From NCBI GenBank assembly GCA_023957275.1, contig JAMLHF010000016.1:1-64000 (forward strand): 64,000 nucleotides of DNA. Reading direction: 5' to 3'. Below the pieces are notes generated by a model. It was not told where the DNA came from. It did not search any database and worked only from the letters and a program-made list of their open reading frames with translations. How positions within the stretch are numbered: the stretch's first letter is position 1; each line of letters begins with the position of its first letter. This document shows positions 40,101 to 46,793 of this stretch, one piece after another. A program made the position numbers and the translations under genes. Source of the DNA: Lentimicrobium sp. GTDB taxonomy: Bacteria; Bacteroidota; Bacteroidia; Bacteroidales; Lentimicrobiaceae.

Positions 40101-41260
40101 AAGCGCTGAGTAAAAAGGAGAATTTTGGCTGGACATCATGGGATTGTTACCGCCGCTTTCTCCAATCGTGGGGCATGGCTTTCGGTGTTTCGCGCGATGA
40201 ATTTGACCAGGTGATGATCGACTTCAAGACGCGTTACGGCATCGGCCAGAAAATTGATTTCAGTCCTGCCCAGATGCGTGAGATGGCCATTGCATATAAG
40301 AACATCCTGCACAACCACAACATTCATTTCAAGGATGAACCTTATGAACAGCTCAAGCAGGTTATTTTCAACGTATTACAGTCGTGGGACAGCGAAAGGG
40401 CGAAGGTTTACCGTGAATACCTGCAGATTGCTGATGAATGGGGAACTGCCGTGATTGTTCAGAAAATGGTACTGGGAAATCTACACCGCACTTCGGGCAC
40501 CGGGGTGCTGTTTACGCACGCACCCGACTTTGAGCAGCCCGGCATTCATCTGTATGGCGACTTTACCCTCTGCAGCCAGGGAGAGGATATTGTTGCAGGG
40601 CTGGTACACCCCTGGCCGGTAACAGAGCGGCAGCGTAAAAAGTTGTTTGGCGACAAAGGCGTTTCTTTGCAAAAGGGCTTCCCCGGCATCTATGAGAAAC
40701 TGTTAAAAATCACCGAAGCGCTCACGGAGACACACGGTTTCAGTCACCAGGAAATAGAGTTCACCTTCGAAAGCGAGAACCCGGATGATTTGTATATCCT
40801 GCAAACCCGCGACCAGGAAATCCGCAAACCTGACCTGAGTTTTGTTTTCAACTGCAAGTCTTCTGAACTAGACCTGCTGGGCCGCGGCATCGGCCTCGGC
40901 AAAGGGGTTATGAACGGAATTCTTGCATTCGACATGAAAGACCTGGAAGAATTCAGCGAATTGCAGGATCAGAAGATTCTGGTGCGGCCGGATACGGTGC
41001 CCGATGACATCGGGATGATCTTTGCCTGCGACGGACTGATCACAGCCAGGGGGGGCGCTACCTCACATGCCGCGGTAACCGCAGTGCGGCTCGACAAGAC
41101 ATGCGTGGTCAACTGCTCCGAACTGATCGTGAATGAACGGGATAAGATCTGCACCATCAACGGCCGGACACTTAAACCCGGAGATAAAATCGCCATCGAC
41201 GGCAACCTCGGCAATATCTATGCAGGAAACTACCCCGTTAAGCTGGCCGAAATCGGGTAA
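37169..41260 (+). CDS. large PEP/pyruvate-dikinase-like phosphotransferase without PEP-binding barrel
   Basis: 1363 residues. The first about 870 are largely helical with no family I recognise. Residues of about 877-1240 are a PPDK/PEP-synthase-type ATP-grasp domain (LGSKAYFLKKLSLLDFPIPPGF, SVRSGTAISMPGAMNTYLNVG, WQSWG-type segment, QKMVLGN). The C-terminus has the mobile phosphohistidine domain: GGATSHAAVTA with His1300. The TIM-barrel that binds PEP/pyruvate in PPDK and PEP synthase is absent, and the chain ends 63 residues after the His. ATP is probably split to phosphorylate the His, and the phosphate then passes to an unknown acceptor, bound by the N-terminal region. The order is as in rifampin phosphotransferase; glucan water dikinases have the reverse order. 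Confidence 0.85.
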   Translation: MDQQNALKSDALAANLQETRTGKIEIPENHQAFRELSIEYYSIHARAVDCLNEYNHPFSNSGYVIGQLRNIALGDFWFYDKHEKAAFAWDVVLGLFEGIFERVNTPELGEDAVHSLLELAEKLLQSESDREQSLIHLLTIIENATAQHPVALILNSTFMQRVFTRGDWPGQSREKAFEVLRNVLILNANYWKNTTNAETWLAERKKLFSAGSRQLISSIGNAYFDDIVISVKNAADPESLLAIPGFNEISLHIRQLHHNFARFHEKFFYLLFLLHLEGMQNQKELLLRDFNNLLRNLKNELSSDEVFGFLDNIFRLFADLKASNPGTVLDCILTLGKEIFRTENDRHISHFEKLLIRYGFIAPGVVYISDDWQLRVNEYHIKNIRVWMELIEYSPLTFRDLLSALIIHLRLGGVFVSDTDLFQRDVTALLNSDIKPIFKHIKQLARLFPVYFNEIGAEGELREVTTAMDELTHRNDRLIHFLRKQVHTESNNTHIELTRNIIRYWYDGNPAHLHALLPKDVELSLMPQSRWFTGINSLMHQLCESFNCMPETLMNLPAEKIRKNIESISSDNTLDKQRLLYIFRLLELLKEKYSFNTVNLGVLMRKFSFFNQSDIDGLLQLLERPAPDRALRQVYIFMRQLNTIIMSAEKTEGWEDIYHKRHIAIGIPSMYGKYREPKFEAMGLTFRLEKVAAALMEQLIASINLDYITAKTLRRIHVVLELFRQGLELDGISDQGFNSNLKMFRFSLNSASFSVGQYINILQFMLSSVREIISKYFLRIYDSQLKVVIPQLYPQEVKGDTGKQYVMKKSEQFYREMLSSAFLVQSLDSFLVRILGSFRQMVDNYSEETIRSIMSYNTDLVISLLNRETPEMDNQIFLGSKAYFLKKLSLLDFPIPPGFVLTTEIFRRREAILQNPFIEKELDLMLRRQIANLERTTGQQFGNPDNPLLLSVRSGTAISMPGAMNTYLNVGLNDKIVEALSKKENFGWTSWDCYRRFLQSWGMAFGVSRDEFDQVMIDFKTRYGIGQKIDFSPAQMREMAIAYKNILHNHNIHFKDEPYEQLKQVIFNVLQSWDSERAKVYREYLQIADEWGTAVIVQKMVLGNLHRTSGTGVLFTHAPDFEQPGIHLYGDFTLCSQGEDIVAGLVHPWPVTERQRKKLFGDKGVSLQKGFPGIYEKLLKITEALTETHGFSHQEIEFTFESENPDDLYILQTRDQEIRKPDLSFVFNCKSSELDLLGRGIGLGKGVMNGILAFDMKDLEEFSELQDQKILVRPDTVPDDIGMIFACDGLITARGGATSHAAVTAVRLDKTCVVNCSELIVNERDKICTINGRTLKPGDKIAIDGNLGNIYAGNYPVKLAEIG

Positions 41261-41315
41261 ACTTTCGTTCTGCTCATACCGGATTACGACCGACCCTGAA
41301 AACCGGGCTTTGTTA

Positions 41316-41324
41316 TACCTTTGC
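41316..41324 (+). promoter_or_regulatory. -7 box of YgjV-like gene
   Basis: TACCTTTGC, a perfect box, 55 bases before the ATG at 41380. It lies 56 bases past the stop of the large phosphotransferase gene. Confidence 0.55.
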
Positions 41325-41379
41325 AAATCTTTCTGCACCCTGAAACTGGGCAGAGGTCATCTTTTAATACAGATTAATA

Positions 41380-42003
41380 ATGGATATTAATATTTTGCAA
41401 TGGATCGGATACCTGGCCAGTGGTATTATTGCACTGTCCATGACCATGAACTCCATTCTGAAGTTCCGCTGGATCAACCTTGCCGGTGCCCTCACGTTCT
41501 CAACTTATGGATTCCTGATCGGCGCATTGCCTGTCGGATTTTTGAATGCCTTTATTGCCTGCGTCGACATCTACTACCTCTATACCATCTATTCGAAAAA
41601 GGAGGTCTTCGAAATCCTGGAAGTCAGGGCCGACAACCGTTACCTGCTCCGCTTTCTGAAGTTTCATGAAAAAGATATACAAAAGTTCTTTCCCGGATTC
41701 ATCTATAAACCAGAAATTAACACCGTCAGCTTTTTTGTTTTGCGGGATATGGCCGTGGCAGGGGTTTTCCTGGCTCACAGGGAAAAAGACCATTGCCTGG
41801 TGGTGGGGCTGGATTATGTACTGCCGGAATACCGTGATTTCAAGAACGGGAAATTCATTTACTTCAGGTTAAAAGACCGGTTTGTGGTGGAAGGATACAA
41901 AAAAGTGATCTCGGAAGGGAAAAGCGAGAAATATTCTGCTTATCTGAAAAAGCTTGGTTTTACGGCCGGCCCGGAAGGCTTGTATGAAAAATCCTTCACC
42001 TGA
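41380..42003 (+). CDS. YgjV-like membrane protein with soluble C-terminal domain
   Basis: 207 residues. The N-terminal about 75 residues have three hydrophobic helices (LQWIGYLASGIIALSMTMNS, AGALTFSTYGFLIGALPV, LNAFIACVDIYYLYTIYS), the pattern of the YgjV inner-membrane family. Residues from about 80 form a soluble domain (FFVLRDMAVAGVFLAHRE, DYVLPEYRDFKNGKF, YLKKLGF) reminiscent of an acyltransferase fold. Function is unknown. It is probably monocistronic, given its own -7 box. Confidence 0.75.
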   Translation: MDINILQWIGYLASGIIALSMTMNSILKFRWINLAGALTFSTYGFLIGALPVGFLNAFIACVDIYYLYTIYSKKEVFEILEVRADNRYLLRFLKFHEKDIQKFFPGFIYKPEINTVSFFVLRDMAVAGVFLAHREKDHCLVVGLDYVLPEYRDFKNGKFIYFRLKDRFVVEGYKKVISEGKSEKYSAYLKKLGFTAGPEGLYEKSFT

Positions 42004-42092
42004 CCGACAGGTAGTGAATGAAATCCCCGGATTTGCCGCAGATCCTTGTTAATCCGACTCACGAAAGCGGCTGACCGCAGTTTATTTTTACG

Positions 42093-42100
42093 TATCTTTA
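42093..42100 (+). promoter_or_regulatory. imperfect -7 box before dihydropyrimidinase gene
   Basis: TATCTTTA differs from TAnnTTTG at the last base and lies 30 bases before the ATG at 42131. Confidence 0.35.
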
Positions 42101-42130
42101 TTACGCCAACTAACATAAGTTGTTGTTTAC

Positions 42131-43444
42131 ATGCAGTCGCTCTTACTTGTCAACGGAACCCTGATTTCGGATGAATCCATAAAGCAGGAAGATATTCTGA
42201 TCGTGGACGGCAGAATTATATCCACCGGAAGAAACCTGCCCGGGCTGCCGCGGGAAACCACCATCATTGATGCCGGCGGTAAATATATTATTCCGGGCGG
42301 CATTGACCCCCACGTTCATTTTGCCTTACCCACTCCGGCGGGGCCCTCGTGCGACGATTTCCGTTCAGGAAGCCTGGCCGCAGCAGCCGGAGGCACTACT
42401 TGCATTATGGATTTTGTAACGCCAATGCCCGGTCAGAACCTTATTGAAGCCCTGGCAATCAGACGTCAGGAAGCTGAAAGCAGTCTTTTACCATACAAGC
42501 TCCATGCAGGCATAACCTGGTACGATGATTCCATACCTGCACAAATGCAACGCTGTGCGGAAGAAGAAGGCATTGCCTCCTTCAAGGCTTACCTTGCTTA
42601 CAAAGGCAGCATCGGAATAGAGTACCATGAATTGGAAAAGGTTATGCGTGCCGCAGCGGCGCTCAATGCCATTGTGCTGGTGCATTGCGAGGAGGGGGAT
42701 CTTATCCTGAAAAAACAACAGGAATTTGTTGCCGACGGAAAAACAAGTCCGCTTTATCATGCCCTGTCGCGCCCCCCTGAAGCGGAAGCCAGTGCCGTAA
42801 AAAAGGTCACTGACCTCTGCCGCAAAACCGGTTGCCGCACGTACATCGTGCATACCTCTGCCGCGGAGTCTCTGCAATATATCCGGGAAGCCAAAGCCGA
42901 AGGATTGCCGCTTTATTGCGAAACCTGTCCCCAGTATCTTCTGCTTGACGAAAGCGTTTACCGGGAGCCGCTGCCCGGTTCACTGAAATATGTGATCAGT
43001 CCGCCCATCCGCAGCAGGGAAGACCGGGAAGCGCTCTGGCTTGCCCTCCGCGATGGCACCGTGGATGTGGTTGCGACGGATCATTGTCCGTTCACTACTT
43101 TCGGGCAGAAAGACAGAGGCGCTGACAATTTCACGCTTATCCCGAACGGGGCCGGCGGTGTTGAACACCGGCTGGCGCTGTTGTATACCTATGGTGTGTT
43201 GTCAAAAAGGATCAGCCTGCAACAGTTTGTAAAACTGACATCGGCCAACGCGGCAAAAATATTCGGACTCTTCCCCGAAAAAGGATCCCTGCTTCCCGGA
43301 TCAGCCGCTGATTTAGTTCTGCTTGACCCGGATTATACTTCAGTAATCAGCGCCAATAATGGCATGCAGCAATGTGATTCGGATATTTATGAAGGAATGC
43401 CCATCAGCGGGAAGTTCACTGTGGTAGAAACACCATCGTTATAA
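42131..43444 (+). CDS. dihydropyrimidinase/hydantoinase family amidohydrolase
   Basis: 437 residues. The metal-binding residues of cyclic amidohydrolases are all present: H61 and H63 (DPHVHF), carboxylated K152 (FKAYLAYKG), H185 (HCEEGD), H241 (HTSAAES) and D317 (ATDHCPF). The YKG motif and overall spacing match dihydropyrimidinase and D-hydantoinase, which open six- or five-membered cyclic diamides in pyrimidine breakdown. Dihydroorotase and allantoinase are less likely. No other pyrimidine catabolic genes lie nearby, so the in vivo substrate is open. Confidence 0.92.
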   Translation: MQSLLLVNGTLISDESIKQEDILIVDGRIISTGRNLPGLPRETTIIDAGGKYIIPGGIDPHVHFALPTPAGPSCDDFRSGSLAAAAGGTTCIMDFVTPMPGQNLIEALAIRRQEAESSLLPYKLHAGITWYDDSIPAQMQRCAEEEGIASFKAYLAYKGSIGIEYHELEKVMRAAAALNAIVLVHCEEGDLILKKQQEFVADGKTSPLYHALSRPPEAEASAVKKVTDLCRKTGCRTYIVHTSAAESLQYIREAKAEGLPLYCETCPQYLLLDESVYREPLPGSLKYVISPPIRSREDREALWLALRDGTVDVVATDHCPFTTFGQKDRGADNFTLIPNGAGGVEHRLALLYTYGVLSKRISLQQFVKLTSANAAKIFGLFPEKGSLLPGSAADLVLLDPDYTSVISANNGMQQCDSDIYEGMPISGKFTVVETPSL

Positions 43445-43512
43445 TCAATTCTGCTGTCATCACTCCTTTTAGTGTCCGGGAGGACCGTATAAATCAAAGG
43501 AGTACTCTTTAC

Positions 43513-44337
43513 TCAGGCTGTCGCTGATAACCGGTAGTCACGCTCCCGGTTCAAAGGATCCTGGTTCAGCATTCTGCTGAGCAATCCGTAAATTTCAGGT
43601 TTGTGTTGCTTCAGCAGTTCCGGCACCTCAAAAAAATATTCCACACATACCGAAAAGAATTCTTCGTCATTGACATAGGCATACTCCCTGAGCAGGCCGG
43701 GGACACCTCTTGCCGCCAGCTCCTTTTCCTCCGGAAACCTACGGTCCATCTCATCGCTCCGCAGCTGCACCATCAGCCCGGTTTCGCGGGTAGTCTCCAG
43801 TTCAAGGCGCAAAGCATGGGCCATCTCATGCAGGCCAAGGTTGTAATTGTCGTTATGCACAAGGTAGCCTTCCTGAAAATCAGCCCAGGACAATGTAATG
43901 AAACCGGCTCCTGAGGTTAACCCCTTCAGATCGCTGTTAAAGAACCTTGAATAAAAGGATTCAGGATAAAGAATATACCGCCTGAACCTTTCAAAAAAGA
44001 ACAACTTCATCCCGAAAGTAAGCTGAATCTGTGCAAATATCACACAGATTTTCATCTCTTCAGTGACTTCGAGCCCTGCATGACCCGTAAATGAAACCTT
44101 TCCCATCACCTTGCACAGGCGAGCCGTAAAGCGGTTTCTCGCCGGAGGTGAAAGGTGACGATAGTAGAGAAACCTGTCATTCAGCAGGGCGTCAATCGAT
44201 TGCCGGTTTTTGCGGAACTTCCGTTTTACGCTGTAACGGTCAAAATAATCCCCTGTGATCAGGAATAAAATATATCCATGATATTGTATCAACATCAGCA
44301 GGAGGAAGTATAGGAATACAAAGTACAATGAGTTCAT
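43513..44337 (-). CDS. MtfA-like zinc-dependent peptidase
   Basis: 274 residues with an N-terminal hydrophobic segment (about 4-28). The catalytic motif HEMAH (about residues 167-171, in LGLHEMAHALRLE) is the HExxH zinc site of the MtfA/DgsA anti-repressor family, and a downstream Glu-rich stretch (VNDEEFFSVCVEYFFEVP) supplies the third ligand region. In E. coli MtfA modulates the glucose phosphotransferase system through Mlc; that role need not apply here. The protein is probably membrane-anchored with the active site facing the cytoplasm. It is monocistronic. Confidence 0.85.
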   Translation of the reverse strand: MNSLYFVFLYFLLLMLIQYHGYILFLITGDYFDRYSVKRKFRKNRQSIDALLNDRFLYYRHLSPPARNRFTARLCKVMGKVSFTGHAGLEVTEEMKICVIFAQIQLTFGMKLFFFERFRRYILYPESFYSRFFNSDLKGLTSGAGFITLSWADFQEGYLVHNDNYNLGLHEMAHALRLELETTRETGLMVQLRSDEMDRRFPEEKELAARGVPGLLREYAYVNDEEFFSVCVEYFFEVPELLKQHKPEIYGLLSRMLNQDPLNRERDYRLSATA

Positions 44338-44706
44338 TGCAATGATTTAGAACATACCCGGATCAGCAGTCTTTGACCCGCCAACGCTGCTTGAACGGAT
44401 TCCGGCTCCGGCTGACAAATAATTTTAAGGGAATGGGGTCAATACTTTTCTGTGCATGTACAAATTCTGCCAATGCCATATCCCGGAAGCAGATCAACAT
44501 AGAAAACTGAATCGGTAATGCTGCGCCAAATTAATAAAAATATTGAGTAATCACGTTTTCACCCTCTTGAAGACGACATATTCTCCCGGCGGGGGAGTCA
44601 GGAATAAGCCGCCGACCATCCAACATCAGCACGCCCCGTCATATAACATCAACTCCAGGCTAATACAATACTGTGTTTTTCAGCATCCTATACAATTACG
44701 ATAAAA
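44338..44706. other. intergenic region without supported gene
   Basis: About 370 bases between the MtfA-like gene (which starts at 44337, reading left) and the 3' end of the radical SAM gene. I checked the minus strand for a small peptide gene that could be a substrate of the radical SAM enzyme; the longest frame is about 31 codons and not convincing. A short stem CTCCC-GGCGG-GGGAG near 44584 may end the radical SAM transcript. Confidence 0.4.
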
Positions 44707-45777
44707 TCAATGCTGATTTTTTGCAGCATGCTCAATTTTCTCCTTATGGCAAACCAGCACATCATTCATATCTCCGTGCCAGTTATGAAATCCATTTCCC
44801 CAACAATCTTTATAATCCTTGCATGATGCACATTTCCCTTTTTTCGTCCATTCCCGGTTTCTGAAGGGCAGAAACTTATTCAGCCATACTTCATAAAGAT
44901 TATCCCGGTAAATATTCCCCTGTGTGAAGGACCTGTCAATATTCGGGCAGGCTGAAATGGAACCGTCAATCAGGACAGACCCGATATTGATCCCCGCCCT
45001 GCAGAAAAAATAGCTGTCCCTGACCAATGGTTCATATTTACCCACATATCCTTCACAACTGAATTTTACATCAATCTGTTTTCCTTTACGCTGTAAGGCA
45101 ATAAAATCCATCAGTTCAGCAAACTGATCATCCGTCAGTTGCAGTTCCTGATCGCCGGCGGCCCGCCCTATCGGAATAATGGTAAACAATCTCCAGGACT
45201 TTACATTTGCTGAAACAAGCAAATCCCTGATTTGGGCTAACTCACTTATATTCTTCTGATTCACACAAGTTACAACGTCGAAGCTGAGTCTTCCGGAAGA
45301 GGCTGCCAGTTCAATGGCATGAATGACTTTTGTAAAACTCTTATCATTGTTCCGCAGCCAGTTATGAGATGCTTCAAGACCGTCAAGACTGATTGTCAGC
45401 GCACCAAGACCTGCATTCAATAAAGAGATATGCCTTTGCTCATCGTAAAGGTGGCCGTTGGTGACCAGTGACCACCGTAATCCTCTTTTGCGCAGCGCAC
45501 GGCCGCACGACTCAAGGTCTTTCCTCAGAAGGGGTTCGCCTCCGGTAAAAACCACGGTAAAATTTTCAGGCCTCTCCTTTATCGTATCAACCGCTGCCAG
45601 AAAATCATCCACAGGCATGTCGGGATAACTATAATCTTTGGAGCAATCGCTGCCGCAGTGCCTGCAGTTTAAATTGCAGCGTGTGGTACACTCCCAGAAC
45701 AAATAATTCAATTCATGCAACTGTACTTCCGATTCCCTGAACTTTCTGAAAGCAACCCTTTTCAGCGATGAGATCAT
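44707..45777 (-). CDS. radical SAM/SPASM enzyme of an rSAM/lipoprotein system
   Basis: 356 residues. The N-terminal radical SAM barrel has the cluster motif C34-NLN-C38-RH-C41, followed by the GGEPLLR motif. The C-terminal part is a SPASM-type auxiliary cluster domain: ACPNI, then GKCASCKDYKDCWGNG and a final VCHKE. Such enzymes modify peptides or proteins by radical chemistry, as in sactipeptide or quinohaemoprotein maturation. The ATG directly follows the stop of the lipoprotein gene (TAGATG), so the two are translationally coupled. This matches the family pair I recall as rSAM_w_lipo and lipo_with_rSAM (TIGR04133/TIGR04134; not checked here). The reaction and substrate are unknown; the lipoprotein is the obvious candidate. 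Confidence 0.9.
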   Translation of the reverse strand: MISSLKRVAFRKFRESEVQLHELNYLFWECTTRCNLNCRHCGSDCSKDYSYPDMPVDDFLAAVDTIKERPENFTVVFTGGEPLLRKDLESCGRALRKRGLRWSLVTNGHLYDEQRHISLLNAGLGALTISLDGLEASHNWLRNNDKSFTKVIHAIELAASSGRLSFDVVTCVNQKNISELAQIRDLLVSANVKSWRLFTIIPIGRAAGDQELQLTDDQFAELMDFIALQRKGKQIDVKFSCEGYVGKYEPLVRDSYFFCRAGINIGSVLIDGSISACPNIDRSFTQGNIYRDNLYEVWLNKFLPFRNREWTKKGKCASCKDYKDCWGNGFHNWHGDMNDVLVCHKEKIEHAAKNQH

Positions 45778-46143
45778 CTATTTTTCTTCAAGAATGATAT
45801 CCAGATAAACATTTTCGGTAACATCAGCCAGCACAGTATCTTTACCGGCGTAAAGCCCGTTCAGCGTTGAGTCCGTGTCCTGAAATTTCAGTGCCAGATG
45901 CTGAATCATCTCCGTGTAGAATGAAAACTTACCATCTTCATCTGTTGTTACATATTGCAAATTATCCGCGACTGAAACTTTAATCCCTTTAATGGGCAAT
46001 CCTGATATTTTTGCTTTTACCTGGCCTTCGACAAACAAATCATTTCCAAAATCCTGGGGTGTGCCATAACATGCCTGAAAGACAAACAGAGCAGAGGTAA
46101 AGCTTAATCCTCCGAGAATTTTTCTTATAAAGCGGCTTTTCAT
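45778..46143 (-). CDS. radical SAM-associated lipoprotein
   Basis: 121 residues with a lipoprotein signal peptide; the lipobox Cys25 is in FQACYGTPQD, and a CxYGTP-like start after the Cys is typical of these lipoproteins. The mature part of about 95 residues is a small carboxypeptidase-regulatory-like beta-sandwich (VEGQVKAKISGLPIKGIKV, TTDEDGKFSFYTE, YLDIILEEK). It is immediately upstream of the radical SAM/SPASM gene and ends at its start codon, so it is the likely modification target or partner. It would end up lipid-anchored in the periplasm or outer membrane. Promoter not clear; a weak -7-like TATCTTTA is near 46301-46308. Confidence 0.85.
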   Translation of the reverse strand: MKSRFIRKILGGLSFTSALFVFQACYGTPQDFGNDLFVEGQVKAKISGLPIKGIKVSVADNLQYVTTDEDGKFSFYTEMIQHLALKFQDTDSTLNGLYAGKDTVLADVTENVYLDIILEEK

Positions 46144-46529
46144 AGGTTCTGGTTTTTAAGTGCAATACTTGAGTTTATTAAGGCATTTTTTCAATAAAAC
46201 CTTACGTTAAAAATCAGCAGTATTTCCTCTCTGGCAGCCTGAAATGATTGAAAACGGTCCACTCCGCAATCAGCAATAAATTCTGCCTGTTTACAAGGTA
46301 TAAAGATACGAAGAAATCAAGGATTTATGACCCCGGATTAATCAACAGGAAGCCCGGAAGGACTGAACTATTGATTCTATAAGGGTAATCCCTGAAAATC
46401 ATTCCATAAACCCTGCCCGCGGAGAAGCAACCTTTTTGTCAGGGACGGATAAAACAAATAACCGCCCGCCGAAACGGGGGCTTTTCAACAAATCAGGGCT
46501 GAGTCTGTTATAGAGATTAAAGACAGGCT
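46144..46529. other. long non-coding region between lipoprotein and metH leader
   Basis: About 385 bases that separate the divergent rSAM/lipoprotein operon from the metH transcript. It should hold the promoter of the first and regulatory DNA of the second. I saw no small ORF with family signatures and no structured element other than a weak -7-like TATCTTTA on the minus strand (46301-46308). Confidence 0.45.
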
Positions 46530-46538
46530 TATCTTTGC
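46530..46538 (+). promoter_or_regulatory. -7 box of metH transcript
   Basis: TATCTTTGC, a perfect TAnnTTTG box, about 36 bases upstream of the SAM riboswitch P1 helix. The predicted start is near 46544. Confidence 0.65.
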
Positions 46539-46573
46539 ATCTTCAAACGGACTCCTTCCATTCCGGAAAAGAT

Positions 46574-46692
46574 GTTTGAGTTATAGAGAAGAGGGGAGAG
46601 AACAGGCTCCGTGAACCTCTGGCAACCCTCCGCAGTTTGGCGGAAACGGTGCCAATACCTGTTCCCCGCAAGGGGAAGCTTATAATTGAAAC
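46574..46692 (+). promoter_or_regulatory. SAM-I (S-box) riboswitch upstream of metH
   Basis: The leader has the S-box core in order: GAGGGGAGAGAACAGGCTCC, GTGAACCTCTGGCAACC, a hairpin CTCCGC-AGTTT-GGCGGA, then ACGGTGCCAATACCTG, and a small stem CCCC-GCAA-GGGG. The ends close a P1 helix (TTGAGTTATA with TATAATTGAA, one G-T pair). S-box RNAs bind S-adenosylmethionine and shut down methionine genes when it is plentiful. The target is metH, whose ATG is 102 bases downstream. Control is likely translational or by an alternative hairpin in that 102-base spacer; which one is not resolved. Confidence 0.88.
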
Positions 46693-46793
46693 ACACCTGC
46701 GTTGCGCTTTCCGGCCTTCCTGATTGTGTTTTACCATGTGTAAACTGCGGATTGTGCAGCCATGCTGCTGAATCCTGTTAAAATGCAAGAACG

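Noticed and set aside
37169..41260. Pyruvate phosphate dikinase, PEP synthase or glucan water dikinase
   Set aside because: The PEP-binding barrel is absent, and the His domain follows the ATP-grasp domain, the reverse of glucan water dikinases.
44338..44706. Small RiPP precursor gene downstream of the radical SAM gene
   Set aside because: The best minus-strand frame is about 31 codons with no leader-like or repeated core features.
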